From Spirochaetae bacterium HGW-Spirochaetae-2 (GTDB lineage Bacteria; Spirochaetota; Spirochaetia; Sphaerochaetales; Sphaerochaetaceae), in the NCBI GenBank assembly GCA_002839355.1, contig PGXW01000017.1:1-64000 (forward strand): a stretch of DNA of 64,000 nt, in the 5' to 3' direction. The first letter of the stretch is position 1. Every line of letters starts with the position of its first letter. The notes beneath the pieces were generated by a model. That model had not been told where the DNA came from and searched no databases. It worked only from the letters and a program-made list of their open reading frames with translations. The position numbers were made by a program, and so were the translations under genes. Below are positions 34,463 to 43,468 of this stretch, piece by piece.

Positions 34463-35143
34463 TCATATCCCTTTTTTAAAAAATTCTCCGCTGAGAGTAT
34501 TGTGGCGGCTGGTTGCCAGATGTCTTCTGATGATATGCACTGCCACCGGGTCGTGCTGTTCCAAGGCCTCAAGCAACTGTATGTGGTCCTTGAACGTCTG
34601 CTCCACGTTGGGCACGATACCGATGTCGTACATGAAGTTCATATTCAGGTGCAGGTTCAATTCACGATAGGTCTTGTTGATAAATTCATTGTCAACGAGC
34701 GAACAGAGGGTGATATGGAATCGCCAGTCGTCCATGATATAGCGTTTCAAATCGAACTGCTCGCCATTGACCGAAGCGGCCATCCGATGGATAATCTCAT
34801 GCAACGGTGCCAACCTTTCCGCCGAGACGTCGGCATAGGTCGATTTCACACAATACACTTCAAGCAATTCGCGTACATCCAGGGCTGCCCGGATCGTTTC
34901 TTTCGTGGGAGTCTTGAAAACACACATGCTTCTCGGCTTGATCTCGACAATTCCTTCCAATTCCAGCCGTTTCAGGGCTTCCCGAATCGGCATCATGCTC
35001 ACCTTAAGCTCATCGGCAAGGTTCCTGGTACTGATGGTTTCACCATACCTGTACCGCCCACCAATGATTGCGTTGCAGAGGAACATGTATACCTGTTCCG
35101 CCAAACTTCGTCTTTCTATCGTGATTTCATCGCTATCTTCCAT
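34463..35143 (-). CDS. FCD-type GntR (FadR subfamily) regulator
   Basis: A 226-residue regulator: an N-terminal winged helix (about 10-75, with STRNLADELKVSMMPIREAL) and an all-helical FCD ligand domain (about 85-215), with candidate metal ligands in WRFH, DHIQ and RRH. This family senses carboxylic acids. It lies between TRAP systems 2 and 3. GGGAG precedes the ATG. It probably controls itself and TRAP system 2 through the shared CTGATATAA sites. Confidence 0.91.
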   Translation of the reverse strand: MEDSDEITIERRSLAEQVYMFLCNAIIGGRYRYGETISTRNLADELKVSMMPIREALKRLELEGIVEIKPRSMCVFKTPTKETIRAALDVRELLEVYCVKSTYADVSAERLAPLHEIIHRMAASVNGEQFDLKRYIMDDWRFHITLCSLVDNEFINKTYRELNLHLNMNFMYDIGIVPNVEQTFKDHIQLLEALEQHDPVAVHIIRRHLATSRHNTLSGEFFKKGI

Positions 35144-35160
35144 GAAAAGCTCCCTGAACA

Positions 35161-35211
35161 GTGATATCAGTTCCTAATATCTATTATATCAGCCTACTGG
35201 AATTGTGACAA
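35161..35211 (-). promoter_or_regulatory. Promoter and candidate operator of the FCD-type GntR gene
   Basis: On the minus strand TTGTCA (35206-35211), 17-base spacer, TATAAT (35183-35188). CTGATATAA (35184-35192) overlaps the -10, and TGATATCA (35162-35169), itself palindromic, lies just downstream. The same word occurs in the TRAP system 2 promoter. Confidence 0.7.
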
Positions 35212-35216
35212 TCGAA

Positions 35217-35243
35217 TAAAAAACCCGGAGGTGTACCCCGGGT
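35217..35243 (-). terminator. Terminator of TRAP system 3
   Basis: On the minus strand ACCCGG, nine-base loop, CCGGGT, then six T. It lies 20 bases past the dctM stop. Confidence 0.7.
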
Positions 35244-35263
35244 ACCGTACGGGGAAATTCCTG

Positions 35264-36547
35264 TCAGAATCCTAACAACGATGGGATGAACGTGGAGATA
35301 ATCGGCACATAGGCAATGATGAACAGTGCGATCACTTCGACTATTATGAATGGCAATATAGCCTTGCTGAGCGTAGAAAGCTTCAGTTTTGTGATACTAC
35401 AGGCAACGAATAGGCAGGCTCCCACTGGTGGAGTCATCAATGCTATGTTAAGTGACAACACCATGACGATACCGAAATGAATCGGACTCATTCCCATCCC
35501 TACCGCAATCGGGTGCAAGATCGGTCCAAGGATAATCAATGCGGCAGCGATATCCATGAACATGCCGACCACCAGCATGAGTAAGATAATCAGCAACAGG
35601 ATAACGGCAGGACTCCCTGTGGCGGCCAGGAGGAAGTCCGCGATCATTTGGGGAACCTGGTTTATAGCCAGTACCCAACTGAGGATGCTGGCGGTTCCGA
35701 TGATCAGGAAGACAACTCCCGTTATCTTGGCGGTATTGACGAACATAGAGGGAAGATCCTTGACCTTGATGCTCTTGAGAATGAAGAATCCGACAATCAT
35801 GGCATAGGCTACGGCTACTGCCGCCGCCTCGGTTGGAGTAAACACTCCGCTCAAGATTCCTCCGAGAATGATAATCGGCATAAGCAGGGGCAAGATCGCA
35901 TCCTTCAAGCCGAGTATCTTGTCCTTGAAGGTCGACTTCTTACCTTTGGGGTATCCCCGCCTATAACTTATTACGGACGACATGATCATGAGTACTATTG
36001 CCAACAAGATTCCAGGCAGGAAACCGGCGGCGAACAACCCGGCGATGGATACATTCATGAGCGATCCGTAGATGACCATCATGTTCGATGGCGGAATGGT
36101 CGGTCCGATGATGGAGGATGCAGCAGTGATCGCCGCTGCGAAGTCGAGGTCATACCCGTCCTCCTCCATGGCGGGAATCAACATGGTACCGATTGCAGCG
36201 GTATCGCTTACCGCGGCCCCTGTCATACCTGCGAAAAAGACACTTGCGATAATGTTGGCATGGGCCAATCCACCGCGAACATTTCCGACAAGGATATTGG
36301 AGAACTTCACCAATCGCCCGGTGATTCCGGTACGGTTCATGATCTCGCCGGCAAGGATGAAAAACGGCATGGCCATGAGGGTGAACATATCCAATCCGCT
36401 GAAGAATTGGAGTGGAGCCATGGTGAACATGGCCACATCGTTTGCCATCATGTACATGCCGACCATACCAGCTACACCGATGGTGAACCCGATTGGTATA
36501 CCCAACAACAAGAGCGTCACAAAGACTATGATAATAGATAAGAACAT
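35264..36547 (-). CDS. dctM: TRAP transporter large permease, system 3
   Basis: A 427-residue DctM-type permease. LMAMPFFILAGEIMNRTGIT, FFAGMTGAAVSDTAAIGTML and MTPPVGACLF are conserved segments. The ATG at 36547 has GAGGA about 8 bases upstream; a longer open frame upstream is only overlap with dctQ. Last gene of its operon. Confidence 0.95.
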   Translation of the reverse strand: MFLSIIIVFVTLLLLGIPIGFTIGVAGMVGMYMMANDVAMFTMAPLQFFSGLDMFTLMAMPFFILAGEIMNRTGITGRLVKFSNILVGNVRGGLAHANIIASVFFAGMTGAAVSDTAAIGTMLIPAMEEDGYDLDFAAAITAASSIIGPTIPPSNMMVIYGSLMNVSIAGLFAAGFLPGILLAIVLMIMSSVISYRRGYPKGKKSTFKDKILGLKDAILPLLMPIIILGGILSGVFTPTEAAAVAVAYAMIVGFFILKSIKVKDLPSMFVNTAKITGVVFLIIGTASILSWVLAINQVPQMIADFLLAATGSPAVILLLIILLMLVVGMFMDIAAALIILGPILHPIAVGMGMSPIHFGIVMVLSLNIALMTPPVGACLFVACSITKLKLSTLSKAILPFIIVEVIALFIIAYVPIISTFIPSLLGF

Positions 36548-36561
36548 ACGTATTTCCTCGT

Positions 36562-37101
36562 TTAGATGTCGATGATTTTTCGTTCCTGGGACACCGGAGC
36601 GTATCCTTTGGACAGGTTCAGGATGTGCGTGATTACAAGCTGGATGATGGCGAGGGTCATGGAAACGGGAATCGCCAATGACGGAAGTACCATCGTTATC
36701 CCAAGCCCCATGGAAAATTGCCATTTTGCTTCAACGGTCATCAATATCGAATAATAGATCATGACCGATAGAAAACCCAAGATCACCACGAAGATAATGC
36801 TTCCCAGGACGATACGTATCGTCTTCGATTTTGCTGCATCGAGCAGCACAGTCAACCCCACATGCTCATTGTCACGGACACCTATGCTGATTGCCAATGT
36901 AGCGGCCCAGATCATGAGGTAACGGGACAGTTCTTCCGACCAGCTGAGCGGCATGCGCAAAACATAACGGAACAACACTCCCAGCAAGACCACAGCTGTC
37001 ATGCCACCGATGGTGACAACGCAGAGCTGGTTGACAATCTTGTTGAGAATCTCTGAAATCTTATACAGAACACCAATAACCTTGTTTTCTTGTGAATCCA
37101 T
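36562..37101 (-). CDS. dctQ: TRAP transporter small permease, system 3
   Basis: A 179-residue DctQ-type protein with four helices and the segment WSEELSRYLMIWAATLAISI. AGGAG lies about 8 bases before the ATG at 37101. It ends 14 bases before dctM. Confidence 0.91.
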   Translation of the reverse strand: MDSQENKVIGVLYKISEILNKIVNQLCVVTIGGMTAVVLLGVLFRYVLRMPLSWSEELSRYLMIWAATLAISIGVRDNEHVGLTVLLDAAKSKTIRIVLGSIIFVVILGFLSVMIYYSILMTVEAKWQFSMGLGITMVLPSLAIPVSMTLAIIQLVITHILNLSKGYAPVSQERKIIDI

Positions 37102-37121
37102 GCGATGACTCCTAAGCAATA

Positions 37122-37141
37122 GCGCCGGCCTAAGCCGGCGC
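37122..37141 (-). promoter_or_regulatory. Intercistronic hairpin between dctP and dctQ, system 3
   Basis: GCGCCGGC (37122-37129), loop of four, GCCGGCGC (37134-37141): an all-GC perfect stem without a T-run. Confidence 0.75.
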
Positions 37142-37169
37142 CAATAGTGATTCTCGTATTCGAACGCGC

Positions 37170-38201
37170 TTAGTATCCGAGTTTCTTTTCCGCGGCTTCA
37201 ACGGCAGACACGAAGCGGTCGACCCAATACTTGCCCTGGTTCTTGTATGCTTTCTCCAAGAAAGCCCGGGCTGCCGGCATCGCAAGATCCCTGAACTGTT
37301 TCATTTCCGCTGCTGTAGGCACATACACATTCATCTTCTCCAATAACACGGGCAAGCCCTTCTCCGAAGAATCGATTACACGGCTGACTCCACGTCCCGC
37401 AAGAATTGCTGTCCTGGAAGCATCGTCGATGACTTTCTTCATATCTGTCGACAGGCCATTGTAGAAACGGGGATTCATGACCCATACGTACGGTGCATAC
37501 AGGTGGTTGGTCAAGGTAATGTAATTCTGAACCTCGTAGAACTTCGCCATATTGATTATGGAGATCGGGTTCATCTGGCCATCGACCACTCCCGTCTGCA
37601 ACGAAGTATAGACTTCAGCCCAAGCGACGACTGTCGGTGATGCGCCGAGGGACTTCACGACTTCCTGGTGGAGGGGCACAGCCATGACGCGCAACTTCAA
37701 GCCCCTCATGTCGGCTGGAGTCCTGATTTCACGCTTTGAGTTGGTGATTGCGAAGAAACCACCCGATTCGCCATATCCCAATACCTTGAACCCTGCCTGG
37801 CGTTCGATATCGGCAGCCAGATCAAGTCCAAAATCACCATCATAGACTTCATATCCAACATTATAGCTGGAGAAGGCGAACGGAAGGTTGGTAACATCGA
37901 TAAGTGGATAGAATGTGGAAAGACCACCGGAGGAGGAGATGAAGGAATGGACGATGCCACTCTTTACCTGCAACATGGTCTCACGTTCTTTTCCCAAGAC
38001 TCCATTCGGATAAATCTCGACAAGAATCTGTCCGTTGGAGTTGGCTTCGACTTCACTCTTGAAGGTTGCGGCCATGGCAGCGGATGGAACGTCGAACGGT
38101 TCTTGTGGATTCAAATGTGCGAGCTTGATGGTCAACGGAGCGGCCATCAACGGGACAACGATGAGCACCAGCAACAAAGCGACGGTAAGCAGTCTTTTCA
38201 T
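37170..38201 (-). CDS. dctP: TRAP transporter solute-binding protein, system 3
   Basis: A 343-residue secreted DctP-family protein with a signal peptide ending near VPLMAAPL. The binding region is MRGLKLRVMAVPLHQEVVKS, where Arg and the following helix match the family, then GVVDGQMNPISI. CAGGAG precedes the ATG. It heads the third TRAP operon; no catabolic gene accompanies it, so the ligand is unknown. Confidence 0.94.
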   Translation of the reverse strand: MKRLLTVALLLVLIVVPLMAAPLTIKLAHLNPQEPFDVPSAAMAATFKSEVEANSNGQILVEIYPNGVLGKERETMLQVKSGIVHSFISSSGGLSTFYPLIDVTNLPFAFSSYNVGYEVYDGDFGLDLAADIERQAGFKVLGYGESGGFFAITNSKREIRTPADMRGLKLRVMAVPLHQEVVKSLGASPTVVAWAEVYTSLQTGVVDGQMNPISIINMAKFYEVQNYITLTNHLYAPYVWVMNPRFYNGLSTDMKKVIDDASRTAILAGRGVSRVIDSSEKGLPVLLEKMNVYVPTAAEMKQFRDLAMPAARAFLEKAYKNQGKYWVDRFVSAVEAAEKKLGY

Positions 38202-38230
38202 ATACGACTCCTGATTTGTGATATGTGGGA

Positions 38231-38259
38231 ATGATATTACAACAAACTGCAACAGTCAA
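38231..38259 (-). promoter_or_regulatory. Promoter of TRAP system 3
   Basis: On the minus strand TTGACT (38254-38259), 17-base spacer, TATCAT (38231-38236), close to consensus, 30 bases before the dctP start. Confidence 0.7.
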
Positions 38260-38485
38260 AGGTTATTTTTTCTTTTCCGGAACAGTTGTTGCCACAAACC
38301 TTCTGTTTAGCATTTTTCAATGCACTTCATACCTGTATGCATTGCAATGACTAGGCATTCTTTATAGCACATTATTTGTACAGACTAGCACTATTTGTTT
38401 ATACAAGTATTTTATCGGATGTGAAATCAAAAATCGCCAAGCCGGACATATTGCCACAACCGACCGGCTTCGCCATACTCTCCAT

Positions 38486-39304
38486 ATGGACACACAACAC
38501 AAGATCAAAGCCATTGCCATCGATCTCGACGGCACATTGCTTACATCCGAAAAAAGAATAACAGAGGCAACGATACAGACACTCCGACAAGTCATGGAAA
38601 AAGGCGTGCATGTCGTGATCGCAACCGGCCGAAGCCTGGCCACGGCGATCAGGTTTGTAGAGCAGGTGGGTACCACCTTTCCAGTGGTTTGCTACAACGG
38701 TTCTTGCATCTACGACCCCGCCACCAAAAAGGACCTGTGGCATATATCCTTGGATCATGAAATTTGTGCCGAGATTGTCAGGATCGGAAAAGGTTCTCCT
38801 GCCCATCTTCACGCATTCATGGATCACGAACTGTATTTCACCAACTGTGGACGTGAGGCCGATTATCTCGAACCTTTGAGTAGCATTGTCGGCAAGTCCG
38901 TCGATTTCGAATCGTTCGATGACCTCCATTTCACCAAGGCAATGTTTATTGGAGAGATCGGGGAGACCGAACGGATCAGACGGCATATGCAACAACGGTT
39001 TGGAAATCAGCTCCACATGGTCTACTCGCATCCCGATTATTTCGAAATCATGACAGGAGGAGCCACAAAAGGTTCCGCACTGCAGCGACTCATGGAGATG
39101 TATGGCATATCCGCAGAGGAGACCATGGCCTTCGGTGATGCGGACAACGACAAGGAGATGCTTTCGTGGGCCCGGTATGGTATAGCCATGGGCAATGCGC
39201 ACGATGAGGTGAAAGCGATCGCCGCGGGGATTGCCGGGCACAACGATGATGACGGTGTCGCCAAAAAGATCCGGGAAGTATTCGCCCTCATCGATTCCGA
39301 TTAG
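38486..39304 (+). CDS. Cof-type HAD-superfamily phosphatase
   Basis: A 272-residue HAD subclass IIB phosphatase. Motif I is DLDGT (13-17), motif II is IATGRS, Lys of motif III is in ATKGSAL, and motif IV is GDADND. Such enzymes dephosphorylate sugar phosphates or flavin intermediates with wide specificity. The upstream ribosome binding site is weak. It converges with the DUF89 gene, 6 bases apart. Confidence 0.92.
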   Translation: MDTQHKIKAIAIDLDGTLLTSEKRITEATIQTLRQVMEKGVHVVIATGRSLATAIRFVEQVGTTFPVVCYNGSCIYDPATKKDLWHISLDHEICAEIVRIGKGSPAHLHAFMDHELYFTNCGREADYLEPLSSIVGKSVDFESFDDLHFTKAMFIGEIGETERIRRHMQQRFGNQLHMVYSHPDYFEIMTGGATKGSALQRLMEMYGISAEETMAFGDADNDKEMLSWARYGIAMGNAHDEVKAIAAGIAGHNDDDGVAKKIREVFALIDSD

Positions 39305-39310
39305 GTGGTA

Positions 39311-40207
39311 TCAAATCAATTCCTTGCGTTTGGAAACGAGAACCAGGTCCTGCAAGGAACTTCCCACCAGGTTCGCGACTACCTCGCATTTGGTGATGAA
39401 CAGGAAAAATATCCTTTGATCCGGAATTGACAACGACTCGAAGTTTCCTTGTCCCTTGCTGACAATCAGGTCGCAGGAATTGTAGATGGAGAGGAACTCT
39501 TCGGTTGCCAGGGACAACACCAATCCGGGAGTGGGTACACCGCTGGAGATGATAGTAGCTACCGAATCGATTCCCACCATGCATGCATCGTCCACCAATA
39601 CGTCGTTGAGAATCGGTTTCCCGCGCGTTGCAAAATAGATGCTCAGGTTCGGATACGTTCCCTTGATCGTCTCGAGCAATATCAAGTCAAATACAATCTC
39701 TCCCGCGTTGTCCCCAATGTAGAGAAGTCGTTCCGCCGTATCCAGGGCAGTGGAGAATTCGGCAAATTGAAACCTCCCGGTCGATTCGGACCCGATTTCC
39801 GCCAACTCCCGCACAAGTATCGATTCGATTTCACTTCGGACATCGATTCCACTCGAAAATACTCCATAGTCGATGATATTTCCAGCGCATGCGAGTGCCA
39901 CTGCCGTTTTCAAGGGATTGGAGGAATCCTCCACACTTGCACGCAAGTCTTCCACAACAGCCAATGCCTGTCGGTTGCTGTTGTGCTTTATCTCTTTATA
40001 CGGGTCGGCATTCCCCGTATATGACACTAGGAGGTCTTGTATGAAAACAGCCATTTCAGGTGGCGATCCGTTGTTATGGGATTCCTGGAGAAAGTATCGG
40101 AACCTGTCGTTCATCTCTGCGGTCGAGGCATCGGAAAGCCCGAACAGCCGTGCCGTCTGGTCTACCTGCTTCAAGAGACAAGGGATGCATCTATCGTGGG
40201 TATTCAT
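39311..40207 (-). CDS. DUF89 (ARMT1-like, damage-control phosphatase) family protein
   Basis: A 298-residue protein. The N-terminal RCIPCLLKQVDQTARL carries two Cys typical of subfamily I; the metal site is IGDNAGEIVFD and the later SKGQGNFE is also conserved. Family members are metal-dependent phosphatases that clear harmful phosphometabolites; substrate here is unknown. AAGGA precedes the ATG at 40207. The terminator of the glucarate operon lies just upstream, so it is transcribed separately or by read-through. Confidence 0.87.
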   Translation of the reverse strand: MNTHDRCIPCLLKQVDQTARLFGLSDASTAEMNDRFRYFLQESHNNGSPPEMAVFIQDLLVSYTGNADPYKEIKHNSNRQALAVVEDLRASVEDSSNPLKTAVALACAGNIIDYGVFSSGIDVRSEIESILVRELAEIGSESTGRFQFAEFSTALDTAERLLYIGDNAGEIVFDLILLETIKGTYPNLSIYFATRGKPILNDVLVDDACMVGIDSVATIISSGVPTPGLVLSLATEEFLSIYNSCDLIVSKGQGNFESLSIPDQRIFFLFITKCEVVANLVGSSLQDLVLVSKRKELI

Positions 40208-40226
40208 CCGTTTCCTTATAGCATAC

Positions 40227-40258
40227 AAAGAAAGGCCGTTTCTACAATGCAAACGGCC
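40227..40258 (-). terminator. Terminator of the glucarate operon
   Basis: GGCCGTTT (40234-40241) and AAACGGCC (40251-40258) form an 8-base stem; on the minus strand TTTCTTT follows. Confidence 0.7.
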
Positions 40259-40292
40259 GCTTTACAAGTATCCCATCGCTGGGGTAGTCGAA

Positions 40293-41201
40293 CTATTCCA
40301 CCACCACTGGAAACCCGCCCTCGACCAGCACATTCCGCAGCCGCTCCATCTGTTTGGGAGGAGACATCTTGCTGGGAAGAATTGGTTTGCCCACGCTGGA
40401 TCCGACGAGGTTCGCCAGATCCTTGGTGGCCACTGGAAAGCTCGAGTTGTCGGTCATCAGTCTGATCGGATTCAACTTGAACTGGGCCTCCAGGGCTCCC
40501 TTCAGATCCCCGGCGACATACTTCTCGTAGATCGAGCAGACGAGATGTGGAAGGTAATTGGCCGTCGAGCACACCGCACCGACAGCCCCCACGTTCAAAC
40601 CCGAGTAGATCAGCGTATCTTTGCCGCACATCACCCGGAAGCCCACGTCGGCGTTGCGGCGGATGAATTCGATAGTCTGGGTCATGTCCCCGCTCGAATC
40701 CTTCATGCCAACCAGGTTCGCCTCGCTGTGGGCAAGCTCCTCCACAATGTCCTGGCTGATGCCGTACCCGGTGCGTCCCGGATTGTTGTACAGCAACACC
40801 GGCGTGTCGGGAACAGACCGGGTAATCGTGCGGAGGTGTGTGCGCAGCTCGTCTTCACTGGGCTTGAGGAACATCGGTTGCAAGACCGAAACTCCCACGG
40901 CTCCTAGACGGACCCCCATGCGCGCTATGCGTACACAGGTGCTTGTCCTGATCGCCCCGACACCCATGTATACGGGAATCCTTCCTCCCACCTGGTCCAG
41001 GATGACCCGAAGCATCCCCTCCATCTCGTCCTCGTCGAGCATATAGAATTCCCCATTGGAGCCGAAGGCGAGGATTCCAGAGATACCCCCGTCGATCATG
41101 AAATCTATGTGGCGCCGAAGCGCCGTCTCGTCGAGCCGCTCGTCGTCTGTGAAGGGAGTGACTATCGGTGGGATGATACCCTTGATGAAATCGGTGTCCA
41201 T
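40293..41201 (-). CDS. DapA-family lyase, probable 5-keto-4-deoxyglucarate aldolase
   Basis: A 302-residue class I aldolase of the DHDPS/NAL superfamily. The Schiff-base Lys is K167 in GMKDSSG, the catalytic Tyr is Y138 in LLYNNPGRTG, and the substrate loop reads GSNGE (47-51) rather than the GTTGE of DapA. It is the last gene of the glucarate operon, after a tartronate semialdehyde reductase. This favours cleavage of keto-deoxyglucarate to pyruvate and tartronate semialdehyde. The alternative is 5-dehydro-4-deoxyglucarate dehydratase (decarboxylating), which would need a semialdehyde dehydrogenase that is not present. Base composition is richer in GC than in tctA. Confidence 0.83.
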   Translation of the reverse strand: MDTDFIKGIIPPIVTPFTDDERLDETALRRHIDFMIDGGISGILAFGSNGEFYMLDEDEMEGMLRVILDQVGGRIPVYMGVGAIRTSTCVRIARMGVRLGAVGVSVLQPMFLKPSEDELRTHLRTITRSVPDTPVLLYNNPGRTGYGISQDIVEELAHSEANLVGMKDSSGDMTQTIEFIRRNADVGFRVMCGKDTLIYSGLNVGAVGAVCSTANYLPHLVCSIYEKYVAGDLKGALEAQFKLNPIRLMTDNSSFPVATKDLANLVGSSVGKPILPSKMSPPKQMERLRNVLVEGGFPVVVE

Positions 41202-41221
41202 GGTCGTTCCTCCGTCGTTGC

Positions 41222-42106
41222 TTATTTGCCGATCCGCGTGCCCGATACCTTGGCGTAGTATTTCGCAAGGCCGCTGTGGTCATCCTGCCCGTTGCCATCC
41301 GCATGCAACGTCTCCATCATTTCCCGTACCGCGGCGGTCAGGGGAAGCGGGGAACCCACTGTGTGGGCAGTGTCCAGCGCGTTCGCCAGGTCCTTGATGT
41401 GCAAGTCTATCTTGAATCCCGGCTTGAAGTTCCCATCGATCATCATGGGAACCTTCGCGTTCATGACCGTCGATCCGGCCAGTCCGCCCTTGATCGCCTC
41501 GAACACCAACTGGGGATCGACTCCCGCCTTCCTTACCAGGGTGAAAGCCTCGGCTACCGCGGCGATGTTGAGTCCCACTATGATCTGGTTCGCCAGCTTG
41601 GTGGTGTTGCCCGCCCCAATCGCACCGCAGTGCACCGCAGTGGCTCCCATGACCAACAGGAGGTCCTTCACTTCCTCGAAGAGGGCCTTGTCCCCGCCGA
41701 CCATGATCGCCAACGACCCGTCTATTGCCTTCGGCTCGCCACCGGAGACCGGTGCATCGAGCATACGAACACCCTTGGCCGCACAGGCCTTCTCGACCTC
41801 TTGGCTTGCCAAGGGGGCGATGGAACTCATGTCGACCAGGATCGTCCCCTCGGCCGCTCCTTCCAGGATTCCCTTCTCGCCCATGACCACGCTCTTCACG
41901 TGCGGGCTGTTGGGGAGCATGGTGATCACCAGGGGAACCTGGGATGCGACATCGGCCGCCGAACTACCCGCAACCGCTCCCGCGGCAACGACCTCGGCGA
42001 CGTTTGCGTCCATGATATCGAATGCCACAACTTCATGGCCGGCCTTCAATAAATTCTTGGCCATGGGCTTGCCCATGATTCCCAATCCTACAAATCCAAT
42101 TTTCAT
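41222..42106 (-). CDS. garR: Tartronate semialdehyde reductase (2-hydroxy-3-oxopropionate reductase)
   Basis: A 294-residue beta-hydroxyacid dehydrogenase closely resembling E. coli GarR. The Rossmann loop is GLGIMG (7-12), the substrate motif is DAPVSGGEPKAIDGSL, and the catalytic Lys lies in GAGNTTKLANQ. It reduces tartronate semialdehyde to D-glycerate with NAD(P)H. It lies between a glucarate dehydratase and the aldolase, with 20-base gaps. No glycerate kinase is seen in the window. GC content is high, like the aldolase gene, possibly acquired together. Confidence 0.95.
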   Translation of the reverse strand: MKIGFVGLGIMGKPMAKNLLKAGHEVVAFDIMDANVAEVVAAGAVAGSSAADVASQVPLVITMLPNSPHVKSVVMGEKGILEGAAEGTILVDMSSIAPLASQEVEKACAAKGVRMLDAPVSGGEPKAIDGSLAIMVGGDKALFEEVKDLLLVMGATAVHCGAIGAGNTTKLANQIIVGLNIAAVAEAFTLVRKAGVDPQLVFEAIKGGLAGSTVMNAKVPMMIDGNFKPGFKIDLHIKDLANALDTAHTVGSPLPLTAAVREMMETLHADGNGQDDHSGLAKYYAKVSGTRIGK

Positions 42107-42127
42107 AACTGTTACTCCTTCAATTCA

Positions 42128-43468
42128 TTATCTGACCATACAGGGTTTCTTGCTGTCGAATTTCCAACCGGGAATGAGATATTGCATGCCGACCGCATCA
42201 TTTCTTGCACCGAAAGGAAGTTTCGTGTACACCTCATGCGCTTTCATCACCGCATCCATATTGATATCTATTCCAAGCCCTGGTGCCTTTGAGACGTGTA
42301 TTGCCCCATTTTTAATTTGATGTGGATTATTGGTAAGATATTGACCATCCTGCCATATCCAGTGGGTGTCCATCGCCGTGATATTTCCAGGTGCGGCCGC
42401 TGCGCAGTGGGCAAAGATCGCCAGCGAAATATCAAAATGATTATTTGAATGTGATCCCCAGGTCATACCCCAATCGTTAAGAACTTGAGCGATCCTTACC
42501 GAACCACCCATAGTCCAAAAGTGGGGATCAGCGAGCACAATATCAACAGACTTTTGGCCAATCGAATGGTAAAACTGTCTCCAATCGGTCGCAATCATAT
42601 TGGTAGCCGTCGGAATACCTGTCCTCATCTTGAACTCGGCCATGGTTTCCCTTCCGGAATACCCTGACTCGGTTCCACAGGGATCTTCGGCATAGGTGAG
42701 GCTGCTCCCTTTGCAGAGTGCAACCGCTTCGTCCAGTTTCCAAGCGCCATTGGGGTCGATATTGATCCGTGCATCGGGGAACCTCGCTGCAAGCGCTTCT
42801 ACTGCCTGCATCTCCTTCTCCCCTTCCAAGACCCCTCCCTTGAGTTTGAAGTCCTTGAATCCGTAATACTCCTTAAGTGCCAGTGCCTGTTCAACGATAG
42901 CATTCGCATCCATAGCCTCATTTCTTCTTACCCTAAACCAGGGATTGTCACTGGAGCTTTCATCGATATATTGCAGATCGGTCTTACGCTTATCTGCCTG
43001 GTAGAACAGGTATCCGAGTGTGACAACATCGTCCCGTTGTCTTCCATCACCCAGCAGATCACATACCGACATATTGAGGAATTTCCCCCACAAATCGAGG
43101 AGAGCACTTTCGATTGCGGTCTCCGAGTGCACCACATCCTTCAAATTTGCAAGTGATAGGTTTTGGAGGCCCTCACTATTTTTGGACCTATTGTTGTGGC
43201 GCTCGGTAAGTGTCCGCAATATAGAGCGGTATTCACTTATCTGTTTGCCGACAACGAAAGGTATCGACTCCTCCAGTGCCTTGGTGATCGCTTCGCCACC
43301 GTGAACTTCACCAAGTCCAGTCTGTCCCGATGAATCCTTGAGTATTACGATATTGCGGGTAAAGAACGGAGCATGGGCACCACTGAGCGATAGAAGCATA
43401 CTGTCATTCCCAGCGACAGGGATAACCAACATTTCGATTACGACGGGAAAAGTTTCTCTACCGTTCAC
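42128..43468 (-). CDS. gudD: Glucarate dehydratase, copy 1
   Basis: A 446-residue enolase-superfamily enzyme, the same length as E. coli GudD. N-terminal [11 protein letters not shown] and [11 protein letters not shown] match the family. Catalytic set: K208 and K210 in KLKGG, D238 in NIDPNG, E261 in AEDPCG, N290 in [10 protein letters not shown]340 in SHSNNHFD. It converts D-glucarate (or L-idarate) to 5-keto-4-deoxyglucarate. The start is a GTG at 43468, with AAGGGGG upstream, overlapping the tctA stop by four bases, so translation is coupled to the transporter. Confidence 0.95.
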   Translation of the reverse strand: MNGRETFPVVIEMLVIPVAGNDSMLLSLSGAHAPFFTRNIVILKDSSGQTGLGEVHGGEAITKALEESIPFVVGKQISEYRSILRTLTERHNNRSKNSEGLQNLSLANLKDVVHSETAIESALLDLWGKFLNMSVCDLLGDGRQRDDVVTLGYLFYQADKRKTDLQYIDESSSDNPWFRVRRNEAMDANAIVEQALALKEYYGFKDFKLKGGVLEGEKEMQAVEALAARFPDARINIDPNGAWKLDEAVALCKGSSLTYAEDPCGTESGYSGRETMAEFKMRTGIPTATNMIATDWRQFYHSIGQKSVDIVLADPHFWTMGGSVRIAQVLNDWGMTWGSHSNNHFDISLAIFAHCAAAAPGNITAMDTHWIWQDGQYLTNNPHQIKNGAIHVSKAPGLGIDINMDAVMKAHEVYTKLPFGARNDAVGMQYLIPGWKFDSKKPCMVR

